The notes under the pieces are model-generated. The model made no database searches, was not told the DNA's origin, and saw only the letters and a program-made list of their open reading frames with translations. A stretch of 64,000 nt of DNA from Burkholderia sp. NRF60-BP8 (GTDB lineage Bacteria; Pseudomonadota; Gammaproteobacteria; Burkholderiales; Burkholderiaceae). Shown here piece by piece: positions 38,363 to 48,330 of the stretch. The stretch spans positions 3,348,001 through 3,412,000 of the forward strand of contig NZ_CP013373.1 of NCBI RefSeq assembly GCF_001522585.2. The letters are read 5' to 3'. The stretch's first letter is position 1. Each line of letters starts with the position of its first letter. Both the position numbers and the translations under genes were made by a program.

Positions 38363-39412
38363 TTACAGCGGCGACGGCACCGCCACGCGCGTGCGCGGCG
38401 AGCGCGCAAGACGCGGCTGCAGGTTCGGATCGGTCGACTCGGGCTGCTCGGCCCGCATCTCCACGCCGATCGGCGGCGGCGTCGCGCCCTGCGCGGCCCA
38501 CTGCTCGCCCATCATCGCGTCGGTCGAGTGGCTGAAATGTTCGACGAGGTGGTCGATGAACGTGCGCACCTTGGCCGGCAGGTGGCGCCGGCTCGGGTAG
38601 GCGATGTTGATCTCGACCTGCGGCAGCCGGAATTCCGGCAGCAGCCGCACGAGCGCGCCGCGCGCGATGTCGCTGCCGATCAGGTAGCTCGGCAGGATCG
38701 CGACGCCCATTCCGAGCAACGCGAACTGGCGCAGCATCGCGGTGTTGTTCGCGACGATCACGTTGGTCGGGCGCACACGCACTTCGCCGTCCGGCCCCGT
38801 GAACACGCGCTCGTCGCCCCAGTATTCGGTCGGCAGGCTCAAGGCCGGGTGCTCGGCGAGCTGTTCCGGATGAATCGGCACGCCGTGCTTCTCCAGATAG
38901 CTCGGCGTCGCGCACACGGTCATGCAACCGGTGGTGAGACGCCGCGTGACGATGCTCGCGCTGCGCATCTGGCGCGTGACGACGATGCCGACGTCGAAGC
39001 CTTCCTCGACGAGATCGACCTGCCGGTCGACCAGCGTGAGATCCGGCACCACTTTGGGGAAATTCTCCGTGTACGACTGCAGCACGGGAGCGAGGTTGTG
39101 CAGGCCGAACACGACCGGCGCAACGATGCGCAGCGTGCCGACCGGCTCGTGATTGCGTGCGACGACCATCTGCTCGACGTCCTCGAGCTCGTCGAGGATC
39201 TGGCGGGCACGCTCGAGATAGACCTGACCCGACTCCGTCAGGGAGAGGCTGCGCGTGGTGCGGTTGAGCAAACGCGTGCCGAGCCGGCCTTCCAGATCGG
39301 CGACGTGGCGCGTCGCGACCGCGTTGGAGATATCCATTGCGCTCGCGGCCCGCGCGAAACTGCCGAGATCTGCAACCTTGACGAACACGCGCATCGACTG
39401 CAAATGATCCAT
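38363..39412 (-). CDS. LysR-family transcriptional regulator
   Basis: 349 residues, about 45 longer than usual through a Pro/Arg-rich C-terminal tail (after about residue 300). The N-terminal winged helix has A-S-A-M-D-I-S-N-A-V-A-T-R-H near residues 23-36, and the substrate-binding domain follows. It resembles the CrgA/YafC branch that controls oxidoreductases. It is divergent from the hydroxyacid dehydrogenase at 39840, which may be its target; the ligand is unknown. Confidence 0.88.
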   Translation of the reverse strand: MDHLQSMRVFVKVADLGSFARAASAMDISNAVATRHVADLEGRLGTRLLNRTTRSLSLTESGQVYLERARQILDELEDVEQMVVARNHEPVGTLRIVAPVVFGLHNLAPVLQSYTENFPKVVPDLTLVDRQVDLVEEGFDVGIVVTRQMRSASIVTRRLTTGCMTVCATPSYLEKHGVPIHPEQLAEHPALSLPTEYWGDERVFTGPDGEVRVRPTNVIVANNTAMLRQFALLGMGVAILPSYLIGSDIARGALVRLLPEFRLPQVEINIAYPSRRHLPAKVRTFIDHLVEHFSHSTDAMMGEQWAAQGATPPPIGVEMRAEQPESTDPNLQPRLARSPRTRVAVPSPL

Positions 39413-39839
39413 AAACGACTCCTGCCGCTGTTACAACTTCAAAAAGATGAAGCAAATGCGTAATTCTCCTACGACAGCGGAAATGATGCAGAGTTGCTCA
39501 ACAAGGGGCCGGTTGACGATAAAAATAGTCAAAAATCCTCGGCTTCCGCGGATAGTTGATCCAATTATTCTGCTTGGAGCAACAATTGGGTGAACCTCGG
39601 CGTGTAAGCGGCCGAATCAGAAAGGACGTGTTTGATGCGACACAACAGCGCACCGCTTCGCACGGCGCGCGAGTGGCGCCGGGGGTGACTGGCGCCGATT
39701 GCGGCGGAGCGTAACAACCTGTTAAAAAGACACCACGAAGGCGGCCGGCGTAGCATCATGTCGGCCCCGGCCGGGCAGAGCGGGCGCGCAACGCGCGCCG
39801 CCGCCCGTGCCGCTTTCAACGCGCGACACCCCGTTCACC
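39413..39839. other. Divergent LysR / dehydrogenase intergenic region (427 bp)
   Basis: No gene seen. The region is AT-richer than its surroundings between 39480 and 39600, where LysR-type sites and promoters would be expected. I could not assign firm -35/-10 pairs or a clear T-N11-A site by eye. Confidence 0.4.
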
Positions 39840-40853
39840 ATGAAAATTGCCATCCTCGACGATTACCAGGACGCCGTCCGCAAGCTGAACTGCTTCGAGA
39901 TGCTCGCCGGCCACGACGTAAAGGTCTTCAACAATACGGTGCGCGGCCTGGGACAGCTCGCCAGCCGTCTGGCGGAAGTCGAGGCGCTCGTGCTGATTCG
40001 TGAACGGACCCCGATTACTTCGCAGTTGCTCTCGAAGCTGCCGAACCTGCGCATGATCAGCCAGACCGGCCGGGTGTCGAGCCACATCGATCTCGACGCG
40101 TGTACCGACCGCGGCATCGCAGTGCTCGAAGGCACCGGTTCGCCGGTCGCGCCGGCCGAGCTGACCTGGGCGCTCGTGATGGCCGCCCAGCGCCGCATTC
40201 CGCAGTACGTCGCGAACCTGAAGCAGGGCGCCTGGCAGCAGTCGGGCCTGAAGACGTCGGCGCTGCCGCCGAACTTCGGCCTCGGCCAGGTGCTGCGCGG
40301 CCAGACGCTCGGCATCTGGGGCTACGGCAAGATCGGCCGTCTCGTCGCCGGCTACGGCAAGGCGTTCGGGATGAACGTGCTGATCTGGGGCCGCGAGCAT
40401 TCGCTCGAAGCCGCGCGCGCCGACGGCTACACGGCCGCGCAGAGTCGCGAAGCGCTGTTCGAGCAGAGCGACGTGCTGTCGCTGCACCTGCGCCTGCACG
40501 ACGACACGCGCGGGATCGTGAAGCAGGAAGACCTGATGCGGATGAAGCCGACGTCGCTGCTCGTCAACACGAGCCGCGCCGAGTTGCTCGAGGACAACGC
40601 GCTCGTCAACGCGCTGTCGCACAACCGTCCGGGGATGGTCGCGATCGACGTGTTCGAAAGCGAGCCGATCCTGCAGGGCTACAGCCTGCTGCGGATGGAA
40701 AACGTGATCTGCACGCCGCACATCGGCTACGTCGAACGCGAAAGCTACGAGCTGTATTTCAGTGCCGCATTCCGCAACATTCTCGCGTTCGACGACGGCG
40801 ACATGTCGAGCGTCGCGAATCCGGAAGCGCTGACGCCGATCCGCAAGCGCTGA
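39840..40853 (+). CDS. D-2-hydroxyacid dehydrogenase (NAD-dependent)
   Basis: 337 residues. The NAD motif G-I-W-G-Y-G-K-I-G lies near residues 158-166. The catalytic Arg is in N-T-S-R-A-E near residue 242, the Glu in F-E-S-E-P near residue 271, and the His in T-P-H-I-G-Y near residue 291. It belongs to the phosphoglycerate/2-hydroxyacid dehydrogenase family; the missing ACT domain argues against SerA. The ATG beginning K-I-A-I-L-D-D-Y is the family start; upstream codons are unlike it. Substrate unknown. Confidence 0.88.
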   Translation: MKIAILDDYQDAVRKLNCFEMLAGHDVKVFNNTVRGLGQLASRLAEVEALVLIRERTPITSQLLSKLPNLRMISQTGRVSSHIDLDACTDRGIAVLEGTGSPVAPAELTWALVMAAQRRIPQYVANLKQGAWQQSGLKTSALPPNFGLGQVLRGQTLGIWGYGKIGRLVAGYGKAFGMNVLIWGREHSLEAARADGYTAAQSREALFEQSDVLSLHLRLHDDTRGIVKQEDLMRMKPTSLLVNTSRAELLEDNALVNALSHNRPGMVAIDVFESEPILQGYSLLRMENVICTPHIGYVERESYELYFSAAFRNILAFDDGDMSSVANPEALTPIRKR

Positions 40854-40902
40854 TCGCACGGGCTGCGCACGCCGCGCGGCCCCGCTGCTCCATTCCCGAT
40901 CG

Positions 40903-41769
40903 TCAGGCGGCCACGCGGCCGCCCGTCATCGCGCCGACACGCGTGAGGAAGTGCTCGCCGTCGCGCCGACCGAGATCGTACGCATGCCGCATCTGCGACG
41001 GGCTCGTGTAATCCCAGCTCGAAATCGGTACCTTGCTCGACGGCTGCACGTACAGCCGCCGCTGGTCGCCATGCGCGACCGTGAACATCTGCGGACGCGG
41101 ATACAGGCGCGTGACGAGCACCAGCACGTCGCCCGGTGACGGGTCGAGCGCATCGACCGGCACGTTGTCGACCATCCCGCCGTCGAGCACCGGCCGGCCG
41201 CCGCGCCGCAGCACCGGCGTGAACGGCGGCGTGCAGGACGACTGCAGGATCAGGTCGGCGAGTTCGTCGACTTGCGTGCAGGCCTGCGCACGCACGAATT
41301 CGGGCCGGAAACCGAGTGTGCGCCCGAGCGTCGGATGCAGCGTCTTGCGCACGTACTTTTCGATGTTGTACGCGACGAGGCCGGCGGCGACCGCGCTGCG
41401 CGCGCCGAGCCAGCGCGGCACGTGCGACACGCCGATGCGGATCTCCGGCGCCGCGGCGAGCTTCGCGAACGGCTCGCCGTAGATGTCGAGCAACGCCTGG
41501 CGGTAGATCCGGTAGTGCGGAAACACCGGCTCGCGCCCAAACAGGTTGCCCCAGTACGCGTTCTTCCGGTTGTGGCGCAGCGCCTCTTCGTAATAGCGCA
41601 TCACCCACGCGGCGTCGCGCGTATACAGCATGCACGCGGTGGCCGCGCCGGCCGAAATGCCGGTGATCACGCGCGGGCGCAGGTCGAGCGCCGGCTGCGC
41701 GACGTCCCAGAAGCCGGCCTGCCACCAGCACCGATTGCCGCCGCCCGCAAAGACGATCTGGTCGAACAT
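40903..41769 (-). CDS. Patatin-like phospholipase
   Basis: 288 residues. The oxyanion-loop region reads G-G-G-N-R-C-W-W at residues ~9-16, where classical patatins have G-G-G-x-R-G. The nucleophile Ser is in G-I-S-A-G near residue 40, and the catalytic Asp in D-G-G-M-V-D-N near residue 196. A Ser-Asp dyad hydrolase of lipid acyl esters is expected. No signal peptide is seen, so it acts inside the cell unless otherwise exported. It lies 8 bp after the thioesterase gene; both may serve acyl-lipid turnover. Confidence 0.85.
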   Translation of the reverse strand: MFDQIVFAGGGNRCWWQAGFWDVAQPALDLRPRVITGISAGAATACMLYTRDAAWVMRYYEEALRHNRKNAYWGNLFGREPVFPHYRIYRQALLDIYGEPFAKLAAAPEIRIGVSHVPRWLGARSAVAAGLVAYNIEKYVRKTLHPTLGRTLGFRPEFVRAQACTQVDELADLILQSSCTPPFTPVLRRGGRPVLDGGMVDNVPVDALDPSPGDVLVLVTRLYPRPQMFTVAHGDQRRLYVQPSSKVPISSWDYTSPSQMRHAYDLGRRDGEHFLTRVGAMTGGRVAA

Positions 41770-41777
41770 CGCGCCGC

Positions 41778-42182
41778 TCAGCCGACGAGCGCGTAGGTCG
41801 ACGTCGCGTGGACGGCCATCTTGCCGTCCTCGTCGAACAGCTCGACTTCGCCGAACACGAGATTGCGGCCCATCCGCAGCACGCGCGCGGTGACGAGTAC
41901 GTCGCCCTTGCGCACGGGACGCATGAAGTTCGTGTTCAGCGACACCGTCGTCATCGGCCGGAATTCGCCGAGCGCGGCCGAGATCGCGACCACCATCGCG
42001 GTGTCGGCGGCCGCCGTGAACACCTGGCCGCAGATCACGCCGCCCGAATGGCGGAACTCGCCGGAAAACGGCAGGCGCAGCGTGACGCTGTCGTCGCCGA
42101 TCGACACGGGGACCAGACCCAGCGAGCGGACCCACGGGGCCAGCAGGCGATCCAGCAATTCGCGGACTGCGTTTTCGTCCAT
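41778..42182 (-). CDS. Hotdog-fold acyl-CoA thioesterase (PaaI/YbgC-like)
   Basis: 134 residues, the size of a single hotdog domain. The motif H-S-G-G-V-I-C-G-Q-V-F near residues 45-55 and the helix A-A-D-T-A-M-V follow the PaaI thioesterase pattern. It probably hydrolyses an acyl-CoA. The start M-D-E-N-A-V is chosen for family length; in-frame ATGs further upstream would add up to 24 residues. It is followed closely by the patatin gene. Confidence 0.85.
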   Translation of the reverse strand: MDENAVRELLDRLLAPWVRSLGLVPVSIGDDSVTLRLPFSGEFRHSGGVICGQVFTAAADTAMVVAISAALGEFRPMTTVSLNTNFMRPVRKGDVLVTARVLRMGRNLVFGEVELFDEDGKMAVHATSTYALVG

Positions 42183-42330
42183 CTTCGACTGTCCAGAAAA
42201 CGTCGCGCGACCGCCGCGCAACGCGTGTGGCGTCATCATACCGGGAGCGCGCAAACTGCGACCGCTCGTTATCGCGCCGACGGCCGCCGCCGTCTCGACG
42301 AAATATTTTCAGGATATTTGCAGAAAAGGC

Positions 42331-42359
42331 TTGCCAAGCCTGAAATACTCACGCATAAT
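42331..42359 (+). promoter_or_regulatory. Promoter of tRNA-Lys
   Basis: TTGCCA (42331-42336) and CATAAT (42354-42359) are 17 bp apart, ending 13 bp ahead of the mature tRNA. Confidence 0.75.
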
Positions 42360-42372
42360 CTTTCTTCTGTTG

Positions 42373-42448
42373 GGGGCGTTAGCTCAGTTGGTAGAGCAGC
42401 GGACTCTTAATCCGTAGGTCGAGTGTTCGAGTCACTCACGCCCCACCA
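42373..42448 (+). tRNA. tRNA-Lys (anticodon CUU), CCA encoded
   Basis: 76 nt. Acceptor GGGGCGT pairs fully with ACGCCCC (42438-42444), then A-CCA. The anticodon loop CTCTTAA places CTT at 34-36. D arm GCTC/GAGC and T arm GAGTG-TTCGAGT-CACTC are intact. It reads AAG codons. Confidence 0.95.
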
Positions 42449-42456
42449 GGAATTCC

Positions 42457-42490
42457 AAAGGCCGGTCAGCGAAAGCTGACCGGCCTTTTT
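42457..42490 (+). terminator. Terminator of tRNA-Lys
   Basis: A 14-bp stem (42457-42470 with 42475-42488) with GAAA loop ends in five T. Confidence 0.93.
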
Positions 42491-42773
42491 CGTTCTGGCG
42501 CGCCGCACTCGCGGCGCGCGCCTTTCGCGGTACGTCACCGCACGCCCGTCGCGCATCGTTTCCGCTAGAATCGTCCGACAAAATCACACGACCGGCGCAC
42601 GTATCGTCGTCTGCCGCCGGCACTGAGAGAACACGGGACGTCAGACATGGAAGCATGTGAACGAGACGCGACCATTCAGAGGGCGTGGTCGCGCCAATAT
42701 CGGCCTGTCCGTCGCGACGGGCCGCTCACCCGGGCACACCCGAACCCGCGCGACGCACGAACCGGATCGCGTC
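42491..42773. other. Gap after tRNA-Lys
   Basis: No convincing gene in this stretch. An in-frame GTG at 42657 with GGAAG upstream could extend the next protein by 39 residues, but those residues are Arg/Gly-rich and precede the first membrane segment, so I left them out. Confidence 0.4.
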
Positions 42774-43682
42774 ATGCCGGGTAAGAACGCGCTGGTCGCG
42801 CTGACGATCGGTGTCGTCCTGTCCGTGCTGACCGGCGCACTCGCCGTCACGGCAAGCCGGGAACCCGGCCATCTGGTCCGCGTGCCGGGCACGGTCGTGC
42901 GCATCGTCCAGGACAGCGATGCGATGCGCGCGTACCGGCCGATCGTCGCGTACCTCGCGAACGACGGCCAGCGGCGCGAAGTCGCCGGCAATACCGCATC
43001 GACGGTCCCCGCCTACGACATCGGCGAAAACGTCGACGTCCTGCTCGACCCCGACCACCCCGAACGCCCGGCGCTGATCGACGATTTCACGCAACGCTGG
43101 TTTCCGGTGGCCGTGCCGGCGCTGCTCGCCGTCGCGTCGTTCGCGATCGGCAGCCTGCTGATTGCCGGCGAGCGCCGCCGCCGGCAATCGGAGCCGGCGC
43201 GGCCCCGCGTCGCACGCAAGCCGGCACGGCGCCGCTGGGATGTCGCGATCGTGCTGATTCCGATCGCGATCGGCACGGGCTTCCTCGCCGGCGCCGGCGC
43301 GGCCGGCCTGCGTCAGTGGCAGATCGTCCACCACTATGCGCGCTCGACCGGCCATGTGGTCGAGATCGCGAAAAACGGGCGATCGTCGCGGTCGCGCACG
43401 TCGCTGTATTCGGCCATCGTCGCGTTCACGACCGACAGCGGACGGCTGATCACGTTCGCCCAAGGCTCGGCGTCGTCGCAGCCGGGCCTGCACAAAGGCG
43501 ACGCGGTCAGCGTGCTGTACGATCCCGTCACCCCCGAGCGGGCGCTCGTCGACCGCTTCTGGGATCGCTGGGGCCTCACGGCCATCCTGTTCGCGATCGG
43601 CGCGCCGTTCCTCGCAGCGGGGCTGTTCGTCGCTGCGACGTTATGGCCCGACCACCACCGGCCGCACGAAGCCGCCCGATGA
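42774..43682 (+). CDS. DUF3592 membrane protein with two tandem modules
   Basis: 302 residues from the ATG at M-P-G-K-N. The protein is an internal duplication. Each half has a membrane segment, a small soluble beta domain, a V-x-V-L-Y/L-D-P motif followed by P-E-R-x-A-L-V/I-D, then W-F-P or W-G-L and another membrane segment. Half one covers about residues 8-135 and half two about 150-295, with four membrane segments in total. DUF3592 function is unknown. It converges with the CGNR gene, 36 bp apart. Confidence 0.75.
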   Translation: MPGKNALVALTIGVVLSVLTGALAVTASREPGHLVRVPGTVVRIVQDSDAMRAYRPIVAYLANDGQRREVAGNTASTVPAYDIGENVDVLLDPDHPERPALIDDFTQRWFPVAVPALLAVASFAIGSLLIAGERRRRQSEPARPRVARKPARRRWDVAIVLIPIAIGTGFLAGAGAAGLRQWQIVHHYARSTGHVVEIAKNGRSSRSRTSLYSAIVAFTTDSGRLITFAQGSASSQPGLHKGDAVSVLYDPVTPERALVDRFWDRWGLTAILFAIGAPFLAAGLFVAATLWPDHHRPHEAAR

Positions 43683-43718
43683 CGCACGCGCGGGGCGGCA
43701 ACCGTCGCGACGCACGCG

Positions 43719-44333
43719 TCACCGCTCTCTGAACGCCTCCACCTTCGCGCGATTCCCGCACGTGCGCATGTCGCACCACCGCCGCCCGACGCCGCGGCCG
43801 CGATCGACGAAGAACCACGTACACCGGTCGCACTGCCGCACGCGCGCGAAATCGTCGCTGCGCATCAGATGCTCGAAACCGAGCGCGACCGCATCGATCC
43901 AGCGCGACGCCGCGCGCGCGTCGGGCCGCCACGCGAAGCGGCCGCCGATGGCGTCGAACGCGCTGCGCCCGATCGCGTCGCGGATCGCCGCCGCGAGCCG
44001 GTCCGCTGCGCGCGCGCCTGCACTGCCGCCGCCTGCGTCCGTCAGATGCGCGATCGCGACGTACGCGTCGTCGCGAAAGCGGTGCAGCGCCGCGAGCTCG
44101 TCCGGGCCGTCCTGGCGCGGATGACGCAGCAGCCGCGCCAGATCGTCGGGCGCCAGCAACCCCGCTTTCGCGGCCCATGCGCGCACGGCCGGCCAGTCGA
44201 CGAGCTTGTCCTCGTCGCGCGTCTTGCCGGTGTCGGCCACGGTGTTCAGAAAATCGAGCGCCGGATGGCCGCCGACGAAATCGGCCGCACGCCATTCATG
44301 CCCGTGTCGCGCCGGGTCGGATCGAGTAACCAT
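43719..44333 (-). CDS. CGNR zinc-finger / ABATE-domain regulator
   Basis: 204 residues. The N-terminal ABATE-type domain has F-V-G-G-H-P-A-L-D-F-L-N-T-V near residues 19-32, and the C-terminal CGNR zinc finger has C-D-R-C ... W-C-D-M-R-T-C-G-N-R-A-K near residues 168-200, giving four zinc-binding Cys. The family is thought to bind DNA as stress- or ligand-responsive regulators. It is divergent from the alpha/beta hydrolase at 44415. A 10-bp perfect inverted repeat lies in the 81-bp gap and is a likely operator. Confidence 0.88.
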   Translation of the reverse strand: MVTRSDPARHGHEWRAADFVGGHPALDFLNTVADTGKTRDEDKLVDWPAVRAWAAKAGLLAPDDLARLLRHPRQDGPDELAALHRFRDDAYVAIAHLTDAGGGSAGARAADRLAAAIRDAIGRSAFDAIGGRFAWRPDARAASRWIDAVALGFEHLMRSDDFARVRQCDRCTWFFVDRGRGVGRRWCDMRTCGNRAKVEAFRER

Positions 44334-44372
44334 TTATTCTCGCCTATCGGTTTCACATCCGGAAAATCCGGC

Positions 44373-44401
44373 GTAACCTGTTAACAACCAAAACAGGTTA
44401 C
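44373..44401. promoter_or_regulatory. Candidate operator: 10-bp perfect inverted repeat
   Basis: GTAACCTGTT (44373-44382) is repeated in reverse complement as AACAGGTTAC (44392-44401) with a 9-bp spacer. It lies between the divergent CGNR regulator and the hydrolase, ending 13 bp ahead of the hydrolase ATG, where a bound repressor would block transcription or translation. Confidence 0.6.
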
Positions 44402-44414
44402 CACGGAGAAGCCG

Positions 44415-45230
44415 ATGCTCGAACTCCCGAACCGCTTCAATTTCGAAGGCCACCGGATTGCATGGGGCACGCTCGGCGAAGGCCCGCCGCTCGTGCTCGT
44501 ACACGGCACGCCGTTTTCGTCGCAGGTATGGCGCCGGATCGCGCCGTGGCTCGCGCGACGCCATCGCGTGTATTTCTACGACCTGCTCGGCTACGGCCAG
44601 TCCGACATGCCGGACGCGGACGTGTCGCTGGGCCGTCAGAACGCGCTGTTCGGCGCGCTGCTGAACGAATGGCGACTCGCGCGGCCGCGCGTGCTCGCGC
44701 ACGACTATGGCGGCGCAACCGTGCTGCGCGCGCATTTTCTCGACGGCATCGCGTATGCGGATCTCACGCTCGTGAACCCGGTCGCGATCGCGCCGCAAGG
44801 CTCGCCGTTCGTGCGTCACGTCGCGCAGCACGAAGCCGCGTTCACCGGCTTGCCCGCGTACGCGCATCGTGCGCTCCTGTCGGCCTATCTCGGCAACGCG
44901 GTCGCGCAGCCGTTGAGCGAAGACGTGCTGTCGATCTACCGTGCGCCGTGGCTCACGCCGGCCGGCCAGGCCGCGTTCTATCGCCAGATCGCGCAGATGC
45001 GCCAGCGCTACATCGAGGAAGCGGAGGCCCGCTACGCGCCGCCGGACTTTCCGGTGCGCATCGTGTGGGGCGAGGAAGACGCGTGGATTCCGCTCGAGCA
45101 AGGACAGGCCCTGGCCGATCGCATCGCGAACGGCCAGCTGATCCGCGTCCCTCGCGCGGGCCACCTGGTTCAGGAAGATGCGCCGGAAGCGATCGTCGCG
45201 GCCGTGCTCGACGGGTACGCACGGCGCTGA
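44415..45230 (+). CDS. Alpha/beta hydrolase with aspartate nucleophile
   Basis: 271 residues. The H-G-T-P oxyanion motif lies near residues 32-35, and the nucleophile elbow is A-H-D-Y-G-G with Asp97 in place of the Ser of esterases. The acid is probably in W-G-E-E-D-A-W near residues 218-224, and the catalytic His is in A-G-H-L-V near residue 243. An Asp nucleophile is typical of haloalkane/haloacetate dehalogenases and epoxide hydrolases, so a C-halogen or epoxide substrate is possible but not shown. It has a GGAG site near the ATG and is divergent from the CGNR gene. Confidence 0.85.
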   Translation: MLELPNRFNFEGHRIAWGTLGEGPPLVLVHGTPFSSQVWRRIAPWLARRHRVYFYDLLGYGQSDMPDADVSLGRQNALFGALLNEWRLARPRVLAHDYGGATVLRAHFLDGIAYADLTLVNPVAIAPQGSPFVRHVAQHEAAFTGLPAYAHRALLSAYLGNAVAQPLSEDVLSIYRAPWLTPAGQAAFYRQIAQMRQRYIEEAEARYAPPDFPVRIVWGEEDAWIPLEQGQALADRIANGQLIRVPRAGHLVQEDAPEAIVAAVLDGYARR

Positions 45231-45356
45231 GCCGGTACCGCGTCTCGCGTCACCACACCGGCACGCCTGCGCCGTTCGAGAGGTCCGCGAATTCTACCGA
45301 CGCGTCGCGGCCCGGCAAAAACGCGAATCGGCCGACGCTACGCGCCGATCGAACCA

Positions 45357-45388
45357 CGCCCGCGCCGGCTGCGATGCCGGCGCGGGCG
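45357..45388. terminator. Strong hairpin between hydrolase and phnY (no T tract)
   Basis: A perfect 13-bp GC stem (45357-45369 with 45376-45388), loop TGCGAT, lies between the two convergent gene ends. It lacks a T run on either strand, so it may end transcription weakly or stabilise 3' ends. Confidence 0.5.
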
Positions 45389-45401
45389 CGTGACACGTCG
45401 C

Positions 45402-46856
45402 TTACCACGGCAACGAATACGTCTTCGTATTCGTGAAGCTCTTCATCGCCTCCTGCACGCCCTCCTTGTAGCCGAGCCCCGAATCCTTCACGCCGCCGAA
45501 CGGCGTCAGTTCGAGTCGATAGCCCGGCACCTCGCGCACGTTCACGCTGCCGACTTCCAGCTCGGTGATGAAGCGCGTGATGTGGTCGAAGCGATTCGTG
45601 CACACCGACGACGACAGCGCGTAGTCGGTGCTGTTCGACATCCGGATCGCTTCGTCGATGTCGCGAAAGCGCATGATCGGCGACACCGGGCCGAAGGTTT
45701 CATGCTTCACCAGCGGCATGTCGGGCGTCACGCGATCGACGATCGTCGGCGAATACAGCGCGCCGTCGCGCACGTTGCCGACCAGCAGCCGCGCACCGCG
45801 CGCGATCGCGTCGTTCACCTGCTGCTCGCAGAACTTCGCGGCCGCTTCGTCGATCACGGTGCCCATGTCGATCGACGGATCGGACGGATTGCCGTACGAC
45901 CACGCACGCGTTTTCTCGACGACCAGCTCCGTGAAGCGATCGGCCACCGCCTCGTGCACGAGCATCCGCTTGATCGCCGTGCAGCGCTGCCCCGAATTCC
46001 TGTACGAGCCCGACACCGCGAGCGTGCTCGCTTCGTCGAGATCGGCGTCTTCCATCACGATGATCGGATCGTTGCCGCCGAGTTCGAGCACCGCGCGCCG
46101 GTAGCCCATCCGCGCGGCGATCGACTTGCCGATCGACACGCCGCCGGTGAACGTGATGAGATCGATCGCCGGGTTCGTGATCAGCTCGTCGGCGATCTCC
46201 TTCGGGTCGCCGGTGATCACCTGCAGCATCTGCGGCGGCAGGCCGGCTTCGTACAGGATGTCCGCGAACAGGTAGCACGACAGCGGCACCTTCTCCGACG
46301 GCTTCACGACGATCCGGTTGTTGGTCGCCACCGACGGCACGATCTTGTGCGCGACCTGGTTCATCGGGTGATTGAACGGGGTGATCGCCGAAATCACGCC
46401 GAGCAGCGGGTCGCGCTGCGTGTACACGCGGCGCTTCTTGCCGTGCGGCGTCAGATCGCACGAGAAGATCTGCCCGTCGTCCTTCAGCACTTCGCCGGCG
46501 CCGAACGTCAGCACGTCGGCCACGCGGCCGGCTTCGTACGTCGAATCCTTGATGCACAACCCGGCCTCGGCCGTGATCAGCGCCGCGATCTCCGCGGTGC
46601 GCGCACGCACGATGTCGGCTGCGCGGCGCAGGATCGCCGCGCGATCGTGGCGCGTGAGCGTCGGCCGGTACGCATGCGCGACCGCGAACGCGCGGCGCAC
46701 GTCGTCGAGCGTCGCCTTCGGCACGGTGCCGACCAGCGCGCCGTCGTACGGGTTGCGCACGTCGATCACCGCGTCGCGGTAGATCCTTTCACCATCGATT
46801 CGCAGTGCTTCACGACGAAGCGTGCGGACATCCGACGATTCTGCAATGGCGTTCAT
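45402..46856 (-). CDS. phnY: Phosphonoacetaldehyde dehydrogenase
   Basis: 484 residues, an NAD-dependent aldehyde dehydrogenase. The catalytic Cys is in N-S-G-Q-R-C-T near residue 291, the general-base Glu in L-E-L-G-G-N near residue 257, and P-F-N-H-P near residues 159-163 is the cofactor-side motif. It lies 27 bp after phnA in the same direction, opposite the AEP importer, the known PhnW-PhnY-PhnA context, so the substrate is most likely phosphonoacetaldehyde, oxidised to phosphonoacetate. No phosphonatase gene (phnX) is seen here, so this oxidative route seems to be the one used. Confidence 0.9.
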   Translation of the reverse strand: MNAIAESSDVRTLRREALRIDGERIYRDAVIDVRNPYDGALVGTVPKATLDDVRRAFAVAHAYRPTLTRHDRAAILRRAADIVRARTAEIAALITAEAGLCIKDSTYEAGRVADVLTFGAGEVLKDDGQIFSCDLTPHGKKRRVYTQRDPLLGVISAITPFNHPMNQVAHKIVPSVATNNRIVVKPSEKVPLSCYLFADILYEAGLPPQMLQVITGDPKEIADELITNPAIDLITFTGGVSIGKSIAARMGYRRAVLELGGNDPIIVMEDADLDEASTLAVSGSYRNSGQRCTAIKRMLVHEAVADRFTELVVEKTRAWSYGNPSDPSIDMGTVIDEAAAKFCEQQVNDAIARGARLLVGNVRDGALYSPTIVDRVTPDMPLVKHETFGPVSPIMRFRDIDEAIRMSNSTDYALSSSVCTNRFDHITRFITELEVGSVNVREVPGYRLELTPFGGVKDSGLGYKEGVQEAMKSFTNTKTYSLPW

Positions 46857-46883
46857 GAGTGTCTCCTGGCGGATGCGTCCGCG

Positions 46884-48231
<1,348 letters not shown>

Positions 48232-48330
48232 CAACATGCAGAGAACAGAAAGCAAAACAACGGTGCAGCAAGAGGGCTGGTCTCCACTCATCCGCCGCGC
48301 GCCGCGGCGCTACAGTCAAGGGGTCTGAAG

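Noticed and set aside
36417..39455. A 1012-codon minus-strand frame across topB and the LysR gene
   Set aside because: It crosses a strong terminator and shows no protein family features.
45357..45388. Attenuator or small RNA at the strong hairpin past phnY
   Set aside because: No promoter, T tract or conserved sequence around it; a 3'-end structure is the simplest reading.
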